This document shows, in pieces, positions 1 to 8,174 of a stretch of DNA of 64,000 nt. The translations under genes were made by a program, and so were the position numbers. Numbering within the stretch: the first letter of the stretch is position 1; each line of letters starts with the position of its first letter. The DNA comes from Desulfovibrio sp. Fe33 (GTDB lineage Bacteria; Desulfobacterota; Desulfovibrionia; Desulfovibrionales; Desulfovibrionaceae), in contig NZ_JAQKGU010000007.1 of assembly GCF_028532725.1 (NCBI RefSeq), forward strand, positions 1 through 64,000, in the 5' to 3' direction. The notes under the pieces are model-generated. The model saw nothing but the letters and a program-made list of their open reading frames with translations. It was not told the origin of the DNA and ran no database searches.

Positions 1-24
1 CCGGGGGCCTGATCAGGCCCCCGG
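1..24. terminator. Perfect 24-bp palindrome, probable terminator of a gene outside the window
   Basis: The first 24 bases form a perfect GC-rich palindrome centred on TGATCA, able to fold into a long hairpin. There is no clear T-tract on either side. It is probably the transcription terminator of a gene lying left of the window. The window edge cuts off the context, so its direction cannot be decided. Confidence 0.4.
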
Positions 25-44
25 AGCCGAAACAGAAACGGTAA

Positions 45-90
45 AAGTGTTACCTATGTTCCCGGGCAGAAGTGTTACCCATGTTCCTGG
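45..90. repeat. Two tandem copies of a 21-bp sequence, insertion-sequence-end-like
   Basis: Two near-identical 21-mers occur at 45-65 and 70-90 with a 25-bp period and 19 of 21 bases shared. Both carry the core GTGTTACCYATGTTCC. Similar tandem motifs are found at the termini of some DDE transposons of the IS481/IS21 kind, so this may be the scar or end of an element. No transposase is visible in the window, so the identity is a guess. Confidence 0.35.
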
Positions 91-96
91 TTGCAC

Positions 97-145
97 AAAC
101 CCTTTTCAAAGGGTTTCCTTCCCCTTCCCCCGGCCGCCGGAGGCA
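97..145. repeat. Hairpin followed by a GGCCGCCGGAGGCA tag
   Basis: A palindrome (AAACCCTTT-TC-AAAGGGTTT, 97-116) is followed after a C-rich stretch by GGCCGCCGGAGGCA at 132-145. The same arrangement, a long T/A-centred hairpin followed by the identical 14-base tag, occurs at 44396-44443. It lies just downstream of the stop codon of the minus-strand YhcH-family gene and may act as its terminator. Confidence 0.45.
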
Positions 146-150
146 CCGCG

Positions 151-594
151 TCAGACGCGGACTTTCATGATGATCTTGTGTATCTCGCCATCGGAGATCA
201 TGGGCATGTGGGCGTCTTCGGGGAAGTAGACGGCGATCATGCCGGGCAGAACTTCAGCCCAGTGGGTGGGCGCGTCCGAGTAGAAGGCCACATCGCTGCG
301 AGGATCTGACGCCTCTACCGAAGGGCCGAGATCGCGTCTCGCCTTCCAGCCGATGTTGTCCGTGCCGCTGATGACGTAGGCGAGGTCGATGTAATGGTCG
401 TGGGTCTCGATGAGCGCGTCCTCGGCCTTGCGTCCCGGCCCTTTGGCCACCACCGCATACAGGCCGTCCTCAAGGTCGATCCGGCCCGTGGGCAGGTCGG
501 CGAGGTCCGGCCTGCGCAGAAAGGCGAAGGCGGCGGGAAAGCGGGGATTCAGGGCCGCGTAGAGGTCGGCAGCATTGAGATCGTCCAGGATCAT
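151..594 (-). CDS. YhcH/YjgK/YiaL (DUF386) family protein
   Basis: This 147-residue protein matches the YhcH/YjgK/YiaL family of small cupin-like beta-barrel proteins in length and pattern. Key stretches are the central HDHYIDLAYVISG and the C-terminal PEDAHMPMI metal-binding-type histidines. Some family members act on sugars, for example sialic acid anomers, but most are uncharacterised. Its ATG overlaps the lpdA stop codon in an ATGA junction, so it is the last gene of the glycine cleavage operon. A sugar-related family in that position is unexpected, and I cannot assign its substrate. Confidence 0.8.
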   Translation of the reverse strand: MILDDLNAADLYAALNPRFPAAFAFLRRPDLADLPTGRIDLEDGLYAVVAKGPGRKAEDALIETHDHYIDLAYVISGTDNIGWKARRDLGPSVEASDPRSDVAFYSDAPTHWAEVLPGMIAVYFPEDAHMPMISDGEIHKIIMKVRV

Positions 595-1955
595 TGCACT
601 TGTTTCCTTTCGGCCTTGAGGGCCATGAGCAGGGCTTCGTCCAGGGACGGATGCGGGAAGATGACCGAATGGATGTCGTCCAGGGTCCAGCCCTGGTGTA
701 CGATCATGGCCGCCGGAGTGACGAGCCGGGACACGTCGTGGCCTACGGCGGTGACGCCGACGACTTTTCCGCCGGACCAGATTATTTTGACGAACCCCTG
801 GGTGGCCGCGTGGGCCTGGGCCATGGGATTGGCCGCGAGCTGGGCCACGGAGACTTCGGTGGTCTCGAAATCCGCCAGGAATGCCTCATTTTCCATGAGT
901 CCCACGCGCATGGCTTCGGGCGAGCCGTACAGCACGCTTGGCACCGGGCCGACCACGTAGGGGGCTTCGATTTTGCCCGCCGCATGGAGGGCCACATAGT
1001 GGGCCTGATGCGATGCCGCATGGGCCAACTGGATGTGGCCGTTGGCGTCGCCGATGGCATAGATGTCCGGCGCGGCCAGGAGATGCTCGTCCACCTGAAT
1101 CTGGTTGAAGAGCAGCTCGACGCCCGCTTCCTCCAGGCCGATTCCCTTGGTCACGGGGCCGCGCCCGACGGCCACCAGGGCCTTGTCGGCAACGATATGT
1201 TCGCCCGAGTTCAGGGTGAGCAGGGCCCGGCCGTCGCGGGTGACGACTCCGGCCACGCGTTCGTTCAGCCTGATGTCCCATTTCCAGCGTTTGAATACGC
1301 CGGCCAGGGCCTGGGAAACTTCGGGGTCCTCCAGTGGGGCCACGCGGTCCATGGCGTCCACGACGGTGACTTTGCAGCCGAAGCGGTGGGCCACCTGGGC
1401 CATTTCCAGGCCGATGAATCCCGCGCCGACCACAATAAGCGATTCGGGCATGGATTCCAGGGAAAGGAACATGTCGGAGTCGAGGACGCAGTCGCCGTCT
1501 GGTTCCAGGCCGGGGAAGAAGATGGGCCTGGACCCGGTGGCGACCACCAATTTTTTGTAGGCGAGGGTCTTCTCGCCGTCGGCGGAGGCCACGGCCACCT
1601 GGTGGTCTCCCGCCAGGCGGCCGGTGCCTTCGACCAACTCCACGCCGAGTTTCTTGAGCTGCATTCCCATGGCCTTGCGCGTGCCTGCCAGATGCTTCTG
1701 CACCCGGCTTTGCAGGGCCGCGAAGTTGACGGTCACCTCGCCCGAGGCGACCTTCATGCGAGCTTGGTTGTGCAGCTCCTCGACGGCGGAGGTGGCCCCG
1801 AGCCAGAGCTTGGTCGGAATGCACCCGCGATTGAGGCAGGTGCCGCCGAGGAAGTCCTTTTCGATCAGGGCCACGGACAGGCCGAGGCCGGCGGCTTCAA
1901 CGGCTGCGTCGAATCCGCCGGGACCGGCCCCTATTACTATGAGATCATAAGTCAT
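591..1955 (-). CDS. lpdA: Dihydrolipoyl dehydrogenase (glycine cleavage L protein)
   Basis: This 454-residue FAD protein reoxidises dihydrolipoamide on the H protein with NAD+. It has the N-terminal dinucleotide motif GAGPGG (residues 9-14), the redox-active pair C40/C45 in GGTCLNRGC, a central NAD-binding motif GAGFIG near residue 178, and the C-terminal H435/E440 pair (HPSLDE) of the dimer-interface active site. Length and order are typical of E3 enzymes. The start overlaps the gcvPB stop by 11 bases. Its place in the operon suggests a dedicated L protein, but it could also serve other lipoyl complexes. Confidence 0.95.
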   Translation of the reverse strand: MTYDLIVIGAGPGGFDAAVEAAGLGLSVALIEKDFLGGTCLNRGCIPTKLWLGATSAVEELHNQARMKVASGEVTVNFAALQSRVQKHLAGTRKAMGMQLKKLGVELVEGTGRLAGDHQVAVASADGEKTLAYKKLVVATGSRPIFFPGLEPDGDCVLDSDMFLSLESMPESLIVVGAGFIGLEMAQVAHRFGCKVTVVDAMDRVAPLEDPEVSQALAGVFKRWKWDIRLNERVAGVVTRDGRALLTLNSGEHIVADKALVAVGRGPVTKGIGLEEAGVELLFNQIQVDEHLLAAPDIYAIGDANGHIQLAHAASHQAHYVALHAAGKIEAPYVVGPVPSVLYGSPEAMRVGLMENEAFLADFETTEVSVAQLAANPMAQAHAATQGFVKIIWSGGKVVGVTAVGHDVSRLVTPAAMIVHQGWTLDDIHSVIFPHPSLDEALLMALKAERKQVQ

Positions 1956-3387
1956 CAGTCAGTTCCATGGACCGGGCGGCCTTGGTCTCGTCCAGTCTGG
2001 TCACGGGCAGGTTCACCGGGGCCGAAGTCAGTGCCTCGGGGTTGGAATCCACCATTTCCGCCAGCTCGATGAGATCATCGCAGAACTTGTCGAGCGTTTC
2101 CTTGTTCTCGGTCTCGGTCGGCTCGATCATGATCGCCTCGGGGACGATGAGCGGGAAGTAGATGGTGGGCGCGTGGTAGCCCTTGTCCAGCAGGCCTTTG
2201 GCGAAGTCCAGGGCATGGACTCCCTTGTGCGCCTGGGGGGATGCGGAGATCACGAACTCGTGCATGCAAGTGCGGTTGTAGGGGACCTCGAAGTGGCTCG
2301 AAAGCCGTTTGCGCATGTAGTTGGCGGCCAGGACCGCGTTTTCGCTGGCCCGGGTCAGGCCCGCGCCGCCAAGGCGCAGCACATAGGCGTAGGCCTTCAG
2401 GTACACGCCGAAGTTGCCGTAGAAGGGGGCCACGTAGCCGATGGACTTGGGGAAGTCGTAGTCCAGGAAGAACTGGCCGTCCTCGCGTTTGCGGACCCTG
2501 GAGATGGGCAGGTAGTCCACCAGCCGTTCGGACACGCCGACGGGACCGGAACCGGGGCCGCCGCCGCCATGGGGGGTGGCCAGGGTCTTGTGGACGTTCC
2601 AGTGGACGATGTCGAAGCCGACGTCGCCGACGCGCATCTTGCCCATGATGGCGTTGAGGTTCGCGCCGTCGTAGTAGAGCAGGGCGTCGACCTTGCGCAA
2701 CATGCGCACGACTTCGGGCAGGTTCTTTTCGAACAGGCCCAGCGTGTTCGGGCAGGTCATCATCATGCCCGCCACTTCGTCGTCCAGGACCTTTTCCAGG
2801 GCGGCGGGATCAACGATGCCGTCCTTGGATTCCACGGAGACGATCTCGAAGCCCGCGATGGCGGCGGATGCCGGGTTGGTGCCGTGGGCCGAGTCGGGCA
2901 CGATGACCTTGGTCTTCTTGTTGCCCTTGTCGCGGTGGTAGGCGGCCATGAGCATGACGCCGGTCAACTCGCCGTGGGCTCCAGCCATGGGGTGCATGGT
3001 GTAAGCGGCCATGCCGGTGATTTCGCACAGCAGCCGTTCGATTTCGTACATCACCTCAAGCGCGCCCTGGCACAGTCCGCCCGCGCCGCGCAACTGGGGC
3101 ATGACCGGATGCAGCCGGGTGAAGCCGGGAAGGGCTGCGGCGACTTCGGTGAATTTGGGGTTGTACTTCATGGTGCACGACCCCAGGGGATAGAAGTTGC
3201 TGTCCACGCTGTAGTTGAGCTGGGACAGCTTGGTGAAGTGGCGGACGACGTCGAGCTCGGAAACGGAGGGTAGGCCGATGTCGCCGTCGCGCAGCAGGTC
3301 CTTGGGAATGTAGGCTTCTTCCGCCATGCCTTCGCAGGGCCAGCAGCCTTCGCGTCCGGCTACGGATTGTTCAAAGATGGTCTTCAT
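1945..3387 (-). CDS. gcvPB: Glycine dehydrogenase (decarboxylating) subunit 2, P protein
   Basis: The pyridoxal-phosphate half of the split P protein decarboxylates glycine and passes the aminomethyl group to lipoyl-H protein. The 480-residue length fits the bacterial/archaeal two-subunit form. The PLP lysine is K267 in NVHKTLATPH, followed by a glycine-rich GGGGPGSGP loop. Upstream are PLGSCTMKYNPK and the SAHGTNPASA motif. Its ATG overlaps the gcvPA stop by four bases (ATGA), so the two subunits are translationally coupled. Confidence 0.96.
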   Translation of the reverse strand: MKTIFEQSVAGREGCWPCEGMAEEAYIPKDLLRDGDIGLPSVSELDVVRHFTKLSQLNYSVDSNFYPLGSCTMKYNPKFTEVAAALPGFTRLHPVMPQLRGAGGLCQGALEVMYEIERLLCEITGMAAYTMHPMAGAHGELTGVMLMAAYHRDKGNKKTKVIVPDSAHGTNPASAAIAGFEIVSVESKDGIVDPAALEKVLDDEVAGMMMTCPNTLGLFEKNLPEVVRMLRKVDALLYYDGANLNAIMGKMRVGDVGFDIVHWNVHKTLATPHGGGGPGSGPVGVSERLVDYLPISRVRKREDGQFFLDYDFPKSIGYVAPFYGNFGVYLKAYAYVLRLGGAGLTRASENAVLAANYMRKRLSSHFEVPYNRTCMHEFVISASPQAHKGVHALDFAKGLLDKGYHAPTIYFPLIVPEAIMIEPTETENKETLDKFCDDLIELAEMVDSNPEALTSAPVNLPVTRLDETKAARSMELTDDL

Positions 3388-4718
3388 TTCAGCGCACCTC
3401 GCAGCATCTCGGCGAAAATGCCGATCTGTTCTTCGCTGGTCTTTTCCGTGCAGGCCACCAGCAGGCCGTTTTCCAGTCCCTCGAAGTACCGGCCCAGCGG
3501 GAAGCCCGGGATGTAGCCGCGCTCGGCCAGCTTGTCGATGGCTTCGAAAGCGTTGACGGGCAGGGTCACGGCGAATTCATTGCCGAAGGTTCCCTTGGTG
3601 AGCATCTCAACGCCGGGGATGGCGGTCAGGCGCTCCGCGCAGATGTGGGCGCGCTCCATGGAAACCCTGGCCGCCCGCTTGAGGCCCATCTCGCCCAGGG
3701 CGCACATGTGGACCAGTGCGCGCAGGGCGCACAGGGACTGGTTGGAGCAGATGTTGGATGTGGCCCTCTGGCGGCGGATGTGCTGCTCGCGGGCCTGGAG
3801 GGTGAGCACGTAGCCGGTGCGGCCTTCGGTGTCGGTGGTCCGGCCGACGATGCGGCCGGGCAGTTGGCGGACCATTTCCTTGGTGCAGGTCATGATGCCC
3901 AGGTAGGGGCCGCCGAAGGAGAGAGGCATACCCAGGGACTGGCCTTCGGCCACGGCGATGTCTGCGCCCATTTCGCCCGGCGTCTTGAGCAGGGTTTGGA
4001 GCACCGGGTATACGGACATGATGGAAACGGCCTTGACCGCCTTGGCCGCCGCGAACAGCTCGGTGAGGTCGTTGATGGAGCCGAAGAAGTTCGGGTTCTG
4101 CACCAGCACGGCGGCGGTGGAGTCGTCGAGGGCGTTTTTGAGGCCCGCGAGGTCAGTCTGTCCGTCCTTGTGCGGGACGGTGACGAGATCCACATCCAGG
4201 TTGGTGGTGTAGGAACCGAGCATGACGCGGTAGATGGGATTGAGCCCTTCGGAGACCACGATCTTGCGACGCCTGGTCTTGCGCACGGCCATCATTGTGG
4301 CTTCATACAGGGCGGTGCCGCCGTCGTAGACCGAGGCGTTGGCGCATTCCATGCCCAGGAGCCTGGTCACGGCGGTCTGGTATTCGAAGATCGCCTGCAG
4401 GGTGCCCTGGGACGCCTCGGGCTGGTAGGGCGTGTAGGCCGTGTAGAATTCGCCGCGCATGGTCAGCGCGTCGACGGCGGCCGGAATGTAGTGATCGTAA
4501 AAGCCCGCGCCAAGGAAGCTGACGCTGTCGGTGGCGTTTTTCGCGGCCAGGGCTTCGAGCTTGGAGAGGACCTCCATTTCGCTCAGCCCTTCGGGGATGT
4601 CGAAACTCTTCGGACGCATGTCGGCGGAAATCTCGGCAAAGAGATCATCCACGGAGTTCACGCCGATGGTGGCGAGCATCTCGCGCACTTCGTCTTCGGT
4701 ATGCGGTACAAACGGCAT
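3384..4718 (-). CDS. gcvPA: Glycine dehydrogenase (decarboxylating) subunit 1, P protein
   Basis: This 444-residue N-terminal-type half of the split P protein lacks the PLP lysine and pairs with gcvPB. Recognisable family stretches include FLGAGFYDHYIPA, YTPYQPEASQGTLQ and the SNICSNQSLCAL block near the C-terminal third. It begins 75 bases after gcvH, and a terminator-like hairpin sits in that gap, so its expression may be lower than that of gcvH. Confidence 0.96.
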   Translation of the reverse strand: MPFVPHTEDEVREMLATIGVNSVDDLFAEISADMRPKSFDIPEGLSEMEVLSKLEALAAKNATDSVSFLGAGFYDHYIPAAVDALTMRGEFYTAYTPYQPEASQGTLQAIFEYQTAVTRLLGMECANASVYDGGTALYEATMMAVRKTRRRKIVVSEGLNPIYRVMLGSYTTNLDVDLVTVPHKDGQTDLAGLKNALDDSTAAVLVQNPNFFGSINDLTELFAAAKAVKAVSIMSVYPVLQTLLKTPGEMGADIAVAEGQSLGMPLSFGGPYLGIMTCTKEMVRQLPGRIVGRTTDTEGRTGYVLTLQAREQHIRRQRATSNICSNQSLCALRALVHMCALGEMGLKRAARVSMERAHICAERLTAIPGVEMLTKGTFGNEFAVTLPVNAFEAIDKLAERGYIPGFPLGRYFEGLENGLLVACTEKTSEEQIGIFAEMLRGALK

Positions 4719-4744
4719 GATGAAACCTGCTGTTTTTATGATGA

Positions 4745-4783
4745 GAAAAAAAGAAAAGGGCCGAGACGCGCGCCCCGGCCCGG
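4745..4783 (-). terminator. Terminator-like hairpin between gcvH and gcvPA
   Basis: Read on the minus strand, GGGCCG pairs with CGGCCC across a 12-base loop. It is followed by TTTTCTTTTTTT, the layout of a rho-independent terminator. It lies inside the operon just after gcvH, so it may act as a partial terminator giving excess H protein. Confidence 0.6.
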
Positions 4784-4793
4784 CAGCTCGAAA

Positions 4794-5174
4794 CTAGTGC
4801 GCCTCGGATTCGACCACGGCGGCGTAGCCTTCGGCGTTCAGCAGCCCCTCGGGAGCGCCCTTGATCCGGAACTTGAGCATCCAGCCCGCGCCGTAGGGCT
4901 CTTCGTTGACCTTTTCCGGCGCGTCCTCAAGCTCGGTGTTGACCTCGATGACCTCGCCGCTCACCGGGGCGTATATCTCGCTCGCGGCCTTGACGGACTC
5001 GACGGAGCCCATTTCCGCGCCCGCCTCGAAGGTGTCGCCCACCTCGGGCAGTTCCACGAAGGTCAGGTCGCCCAGTTGCTCCTGAGCGAACTGGGTGATG
5101 CCGACGGTGGCGACGTCATCTTCGATCATGACCCATTCGTGGGTTTTCGCGTACAACAAATCTTCAGGGATCAT
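4794..5174 (-). CDS. gcvH: Glycine cleavage system H protein
   Basis: The 126-residue lipoyl carrier shuttles the aminomethyl group between P and T proteins. The lipoylation lysine is K62 in ESVKAASE, flanked by the standard [12 protein letters not shown] and [11 protein letters not shown] strands. The ATG is preceded by AAGGAG six bases upstream. It is the first gene of the operon. No T-protein or lipoate ligase gene is nearby, so those functions must be encoded elsewhere. Confidence 0.97.
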   Translation of the reverse strand: MIPEDLLYAKTHEWVMIEDDVATVGITQFAQEQLGDLTFVELPEVGDTFEAGAEMGSVESVKAASEIYAPVSGEVIEVNTELEDAPEKVNEEPYGAGWMLKFRIKGAPEGLLNAEGYAAVVESEAH

Positions 5175-5486
5175 ATTTTTCTCCTTGCTTCGAAAAGGGG
5201 TTTATCGATTCTATGATCGGTAGTCTTTAGCATGGGATGAAGGTGTTGGAAATAGTAAAAATAATGACACTTTCAAAGTCGTTAGCGTATTTTTACGATG
5301 AGTCCGCCATAGCGCCAAAAAGCTGACGAACAGGCCTTGGGGCCAGAGAGAATAGCTCCATATTTTCAAAGGATTGTCGAGAGGGTTGTACTCGATTAAA
5401 TCATACATGTTTTTCAGTCTAGGTGTAAAAAGTATTACGATCAATGTTGACCATGGCACGAATCGGGAGTAGTCTGGCTTTCGCGT
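5175..5486. other. AT-richer intergenic region between divergent gcvH and methyltransferase genes
   Basis: This 312-base region lies between divergent genes and is noticeably lower in GC than its surroundings. It must hold the promoter of the gcv operon, and probably one for the methyltransferase gene. I see no convincing -35/-10 pair or riboswitch by eye. An 82-codon open frame on the minus strand (5211-5459) has no ribosome-binding site or recognisable motif and was not accepted as a gene. Confidence 0.5.
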
Positions 5487-6182
5487 ATGAGCGATACATC
5501 TTCAATCAACTTTTCGGCTGAGTCCTACGCCGCTCCCGATCCGGGTTCCCGCGTGGAGGTGGAAGTGGGCGGCCGCGTCTGGCTGCTCGACCGCGCCGCC
5601 GACATGGAGGCGTTGTGGAACGCCATGGACGACGGCGATCTGGACGAGGACGAACGGCTTCCGTACTGGGCCGAGGTCTGGCCCGCCAGCGTGCTGCTCG
5701 GGCGGCATATTCTGCGCAATGCGGAGAGGCTGCGCGGCCGTTCCTGTCTCGACCTCGGCTGCGGGCTCGGCCTGACGGGCATGATAGCGGCGTCGGCGGG
5801 CGCGCGGGTGGCGGCCTTCGATTACGAATGGCCCGCCGTGCGTTTCGCCCGGCACAACGGCGAACTCAACAACGTTCCCCAGCCCCTGTGGCTGCTCATG
5901 GATTGGCGGCAGCCTGCGTTCAAGCCCCGCGTCTTCGATTTTATCTGGGGCGGGGACGTGCTGTATGAAAAACGTTTTTTTGATCCCCTGATCCGTTTGT
6001 TCCGCCACGCTCTTGCGCCCGGCGGACGCATCTGGATCGGCGAGCCGGTTCGCACCGTTTCCAGGCCCGTATGGGACCGGTTGCGCGCCGAAGGGTTCGC
6101 GGCCGAGAAATTGACCGTGGAAAAGGTCGCCCTGTGCGGCCAGAACGCCACGGTAAACCTGTGGGAAATCACCATTCCCTGA
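5487..6182 (+). CDS. Class I SAM-dependent methyltransferase (METTL/ETFB-lysine type)
   Basis: This 231-residue methyltransferase has the SAM-binding motif I DLGCGLG (residues 89-95), an acidic motif II in AAFDYEW, and GGDVLYE (155-161). The DxxY-type motif characterises the Methyltransf_16 family of protein-lysine methyltransferases, such as those acting on ETF-beta. The preceding [10 protein letters not shown] is also typical. The substrate cannot be read from the sequence; a protein side chain is likely. It ends 14 bases before nikR, so the two are probably cotranscribed. A small-molecule substrate is the main alternative. Confidence 0.8.
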   Translation: MSDTSSINFSAESYAAPDPGSRVEVEVGGRVWLLDRAADMEALWNAMDDGDLDEDERLPYWAEVWPASVLLGRHILRNAERLRGRSCLDLGCGLGLTGMIAASAGARVAAFDYEWPAVRFARHNGELNNVPQPLWLLMDWRQPAFKPRVFDFIWGGDVLYEKRFFDPLIRLFRHALAPGGRIWIGEPVRTVSRPVWDRLRAEGFAAEKLTVEKVALCGQNATVNLWEITIP

Positions 6183-6196
6183 TATTGGAGGACACT

Positions 6197-6616
6197 ATGG
6201 GCAAGACCATTCGATTCGGCGTGTCTCTGGATTCCGATTTGCTTGAAAAGTTCGATCAGCATTGCGCGGAACGCAGCTATCAGACCCGTTCCGAGGCTAT
6301 CCGCGACCTTATCCGCAACACTCTGGTGCAGCGTGAATGGGAGCAGGCCGAGGGCGATCTGGCCGGAACCCTGACCCTGGTCTACGACCACCACAAATCC
6401 GGGCTGTCGCAACGGCTGACCGAGATTCAGCACGAGGCGCATCACGTCATCCAGTCCTCGCTGCACGTCCACCTCGACCATTACAATTGCCTTGAGGTCA
6501 TCATCCTCAAGGGCGACGCCGAGGTCATCAAGGATCTCGGGCAGAAGCTCATATCCACCAAGGGCGTCAAGCACGGCAACCTCGCCTTGACAACCACGGG
6601 CAAAGATTTGATTTAA
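6197..6616 (+). CDS. nikR: Nickel-responsive regulator NikR
   Basis: This 139-residue protein has an N-terminal ribbon-helix-helix DNA-binding domain ([18 protein letters not shown]) and a C-terminal ACT-like nickel-binding domain. The square-planar site appears as H79 and H90-V-H92-L-D-H-Y-N-C98, the spacing known in NikR. It should repress nickel uptake when nickel is abundant, which matters in organisms rich in NiFe hydrogenases. The ATG at 6197 follows TTGGAGGAC. No nickel transporter gene is adjacent in this window. Confidence 0.95.
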   Translation: MGKTIRFGVSLDSDLLEKFDQHCAERSYQTRSEAIRDLIRNTLVQREWEQAEGDLAGTLTLVYDHHKSGLSQRLTEIQHEAHHVIQSSLHVHLDHYNCLEVIILKGDAEVIKDLGQKLISTKGVKHGNLALTTTGKDLI

Positions 6617-6781
6617 GGACCCTTCGGCGCGGGAAAGGGATGGGCCTCCTGAAAGCAGCAGGGCTCATTCCCGCCTTCGCCTCTCCGCCTCGGCGAACGC
6701 TGCGGCCTTGTTCCGCAGTTCTGGGAGAGCGGGGGAGCACGTCTTTTTCAGTGCAAGGATCGCGAAGGAAGGAATAGATTG
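6617..6781. other. 165-base leader/intergenic region before folE2
   Basis: The region contains a small hairpin (CTGCGG-N7-CCGCAG, 6700-6718) with no T-tract, and a strong GAAGGAAGG ribosome-binding site at its right end. I do not recognise a riboswitch or a clear promoter. Confidence 0.35.
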
Positions 6782-7552
6782 ATGGAAGATGTACAGAAGA
6801 GTAAGGCGACTATCGCCATGCCCATCGACAGGGTGGGCGTCAAGGGGTTGCGGCTGCCGATCATAGTCCGGGACCGCGAGTCCGGGATTCAGCATACCGT
6901 GGCCCAGGTTTCCATGTCGGTTGACCTGCCCGCCGAGTTCAAGGGCACGCACATGAGCCGTTTCGTGGAAGCTCTGGAATATTGGGAAGGGACCCTCGAC
7001 TACAATTCCTTCCGGACGCTCCTCGACGACATCGTGGATCGTCTCCAGGCTCGCAGCGCCCACTTGCGCTTCGTTTTTCCCTATTTTTTGCGTCGCCGGT
7101 CGCCTGTCTCCAAGGCGGGGGGGCTCATGGACTACACCTGCCGGGTGGACGGCAATCTCAAGGAAGGCAAGCTGACCTTCACCCTGGGCGCGGACGTGCC
7201 GGTCATGACCGTCTGTCCCTGTTCCAAGGCAATCTCCGACGAAGGCGCGCACTCCCAGCGGGCCGAGGTGCGTATCCGCACCCGTTTCGACGGCTTCCTC
7301 TGGCTGGAGGACCTCATCGAGATCGGCGAGCGGGCGGGCTCCTGCCAGGTGTTTTCCCTGCTCAAGCGCGAGGATGAGAAGTACGTCACCGAGACCGCCT
7401 TCGCCAACCCGACCTTTGTTGAGGACGTGGTCCGCGAGGCGGCCAAGGGACTCGACGAACATCCCCGCGTCCACTGGTACAAGGTCGAGGTGGAGAGCTT
7501 CGAGTCCATCCACAACCACTCGGCCTTCGCAGTGATCGAGAGCGGGGATTAG
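6782..7552 (+). CDS. folE2: GTP cyclohydrolase FolE2 (type IB)
   Basis: This enzyme converts GTP to dihydroneopterin triphosphate, the first step of folate (and queuosine) synthesis. The type IB enzyme can use metals other than zinc. The protein has 256 residues, and the active-site cysteine lies in VCPCSK (C145), followed by DEGAHSQR. The ATG at 6782 is preferred over the in-frame TTG directly before it because GAAGGAAGG sits at a normal distance upstream. It stands alone, not with other folate genes. Confidence 0.95.
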   Translation: MEDVQKSKATIAMPIDRVGVKGLRLPIIVRDRESGIQHTVAQVSMSVDLPAEFKGTHMSRFVEALEYWEGTLDYNSFRTLLDDIVDRLQARSAHLRFVFPYFLRRRSPVSKAGGLMDYTCRVDGNLKEGKLTFTLGADVPVMTVCPCSKAISDEGAHSQRAEVRIRTRFDGFLWLEDLIEIGERAGSCQVFSLLKREDEKYVTETAFANPTFVEDVVREAAKGLDEHPRVHWYKVEVESFESIHNHSAFAVIESGD

Positions 7553-7649
7553 CGCGGGCGGAGGGAACTCCCGTCCCGGTTTGCGTCCCACGCCCCGGTC
7601 GCGTATACAGGTATTTGGCTGCTTCCCGATTCGAAGGGAGTAATTCTTC

Positions 7650-7976
7650 ATGTCCGACGCCAACATCTCGGCCCTGTCCGCTCTGTCCACCGTGCAGGAG
7701 GTCTCGGCCAACAACATCGCCAATGTGAACACCGACGGCTTCAGGGCTTCGGCGGTTTCCCTGGAGTCCGGGCCGGAAGGGCGGGGCGTCGAGGTGGCGT
7801 CCATCACCGAATCCTCCGTGCCCGGCGTTGTCGTTGACGGCGTGGAGACCTCCAATACCGACCTCGGCCGTGAGATGACGGACATGATGGTCACCGGACA
7901 CGCCTTTTCCGCGAATACCGCTTTCATCCGCGCCCAGGAGGAGATGACCGGCCATCTCCTGAACATGATCGCCTGA
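7650..7976 (+). CDS. Miniature FlgC-like flagellar rod protein
   Basis: This 108-residue protein carries both terminal signatures of flagellar axial proteins: ALSTVQEVSANNIANVNTDGF at the N terminus and LGREMTDMM...FIRAQEEMTGHLLNMI at the C terminus. The middle is only about 40 residues. Canonical FlgB/FlgC are about 130-150 residues and sit with fliE; this gene is isolated, 19 kb from the flg cluster. It could be a rod paralogue, a reduced FlgC or a decayed copy. Translation signals look normal (GAAGGGAG before ATG). Confidence 0.75.
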   Translation: MSDANISALSALSTVQEVSANNIANVNTDGFRASAVSLESGPEGRGVEVASITESSVPGVVVDGVETSNTDLGREMTDMMVTGHAFSANTAFIRAQEEMTGHLLNMIA

Positions 7977-8063
7977 CGCCGTTGGCGTCCGCTTTCCGGG
8001 CGGGCGATCAGCCGTGGCAACCGCCTTTTCCCCGCGTCGCGTCCGCTCTCCGGCGGCGGGCGC

Positions 8064-8093
8064 TTGACATCTCCTTCCATCCTGTCATATGGT
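8064..8093 (+). promoter_or_regulatory. Probable sigma-70 promoter of the COG2509 gene
   Basis: A perfect TTGACA (8064-8069) is followed after 18 bases by TATGGT (8088-8093). This is the expected housekeeping promoter layout, about 80 bases upstream of the ATG at 8175. Confidence 0.6.
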
Positions 8094-8174
8094 CTATCAT
8101 GGCCCGTCTGCGCGCCTTTCCGAATTTTTCGGGAAGACACAGAGCGGGCCATACTTGCGACAGACGAGGAGACC

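Noticed and set aside
5211-5459. 82-codon open frame on the minus strand between gcvH and the methyltransferase gene
   Set aside because: No ribosome-binding site, no motif or domain, and it fills the space expected for the gcv promoter; its aromatic-rich composition fits AT-richer noncoding DNA.
5455-5480. Possible sigma-54 promoter before the methyltransferase gene (TGGCACG at 5453)
   Set aside because: The -24 element matches, but no GC/TTGC follows at the required distance.
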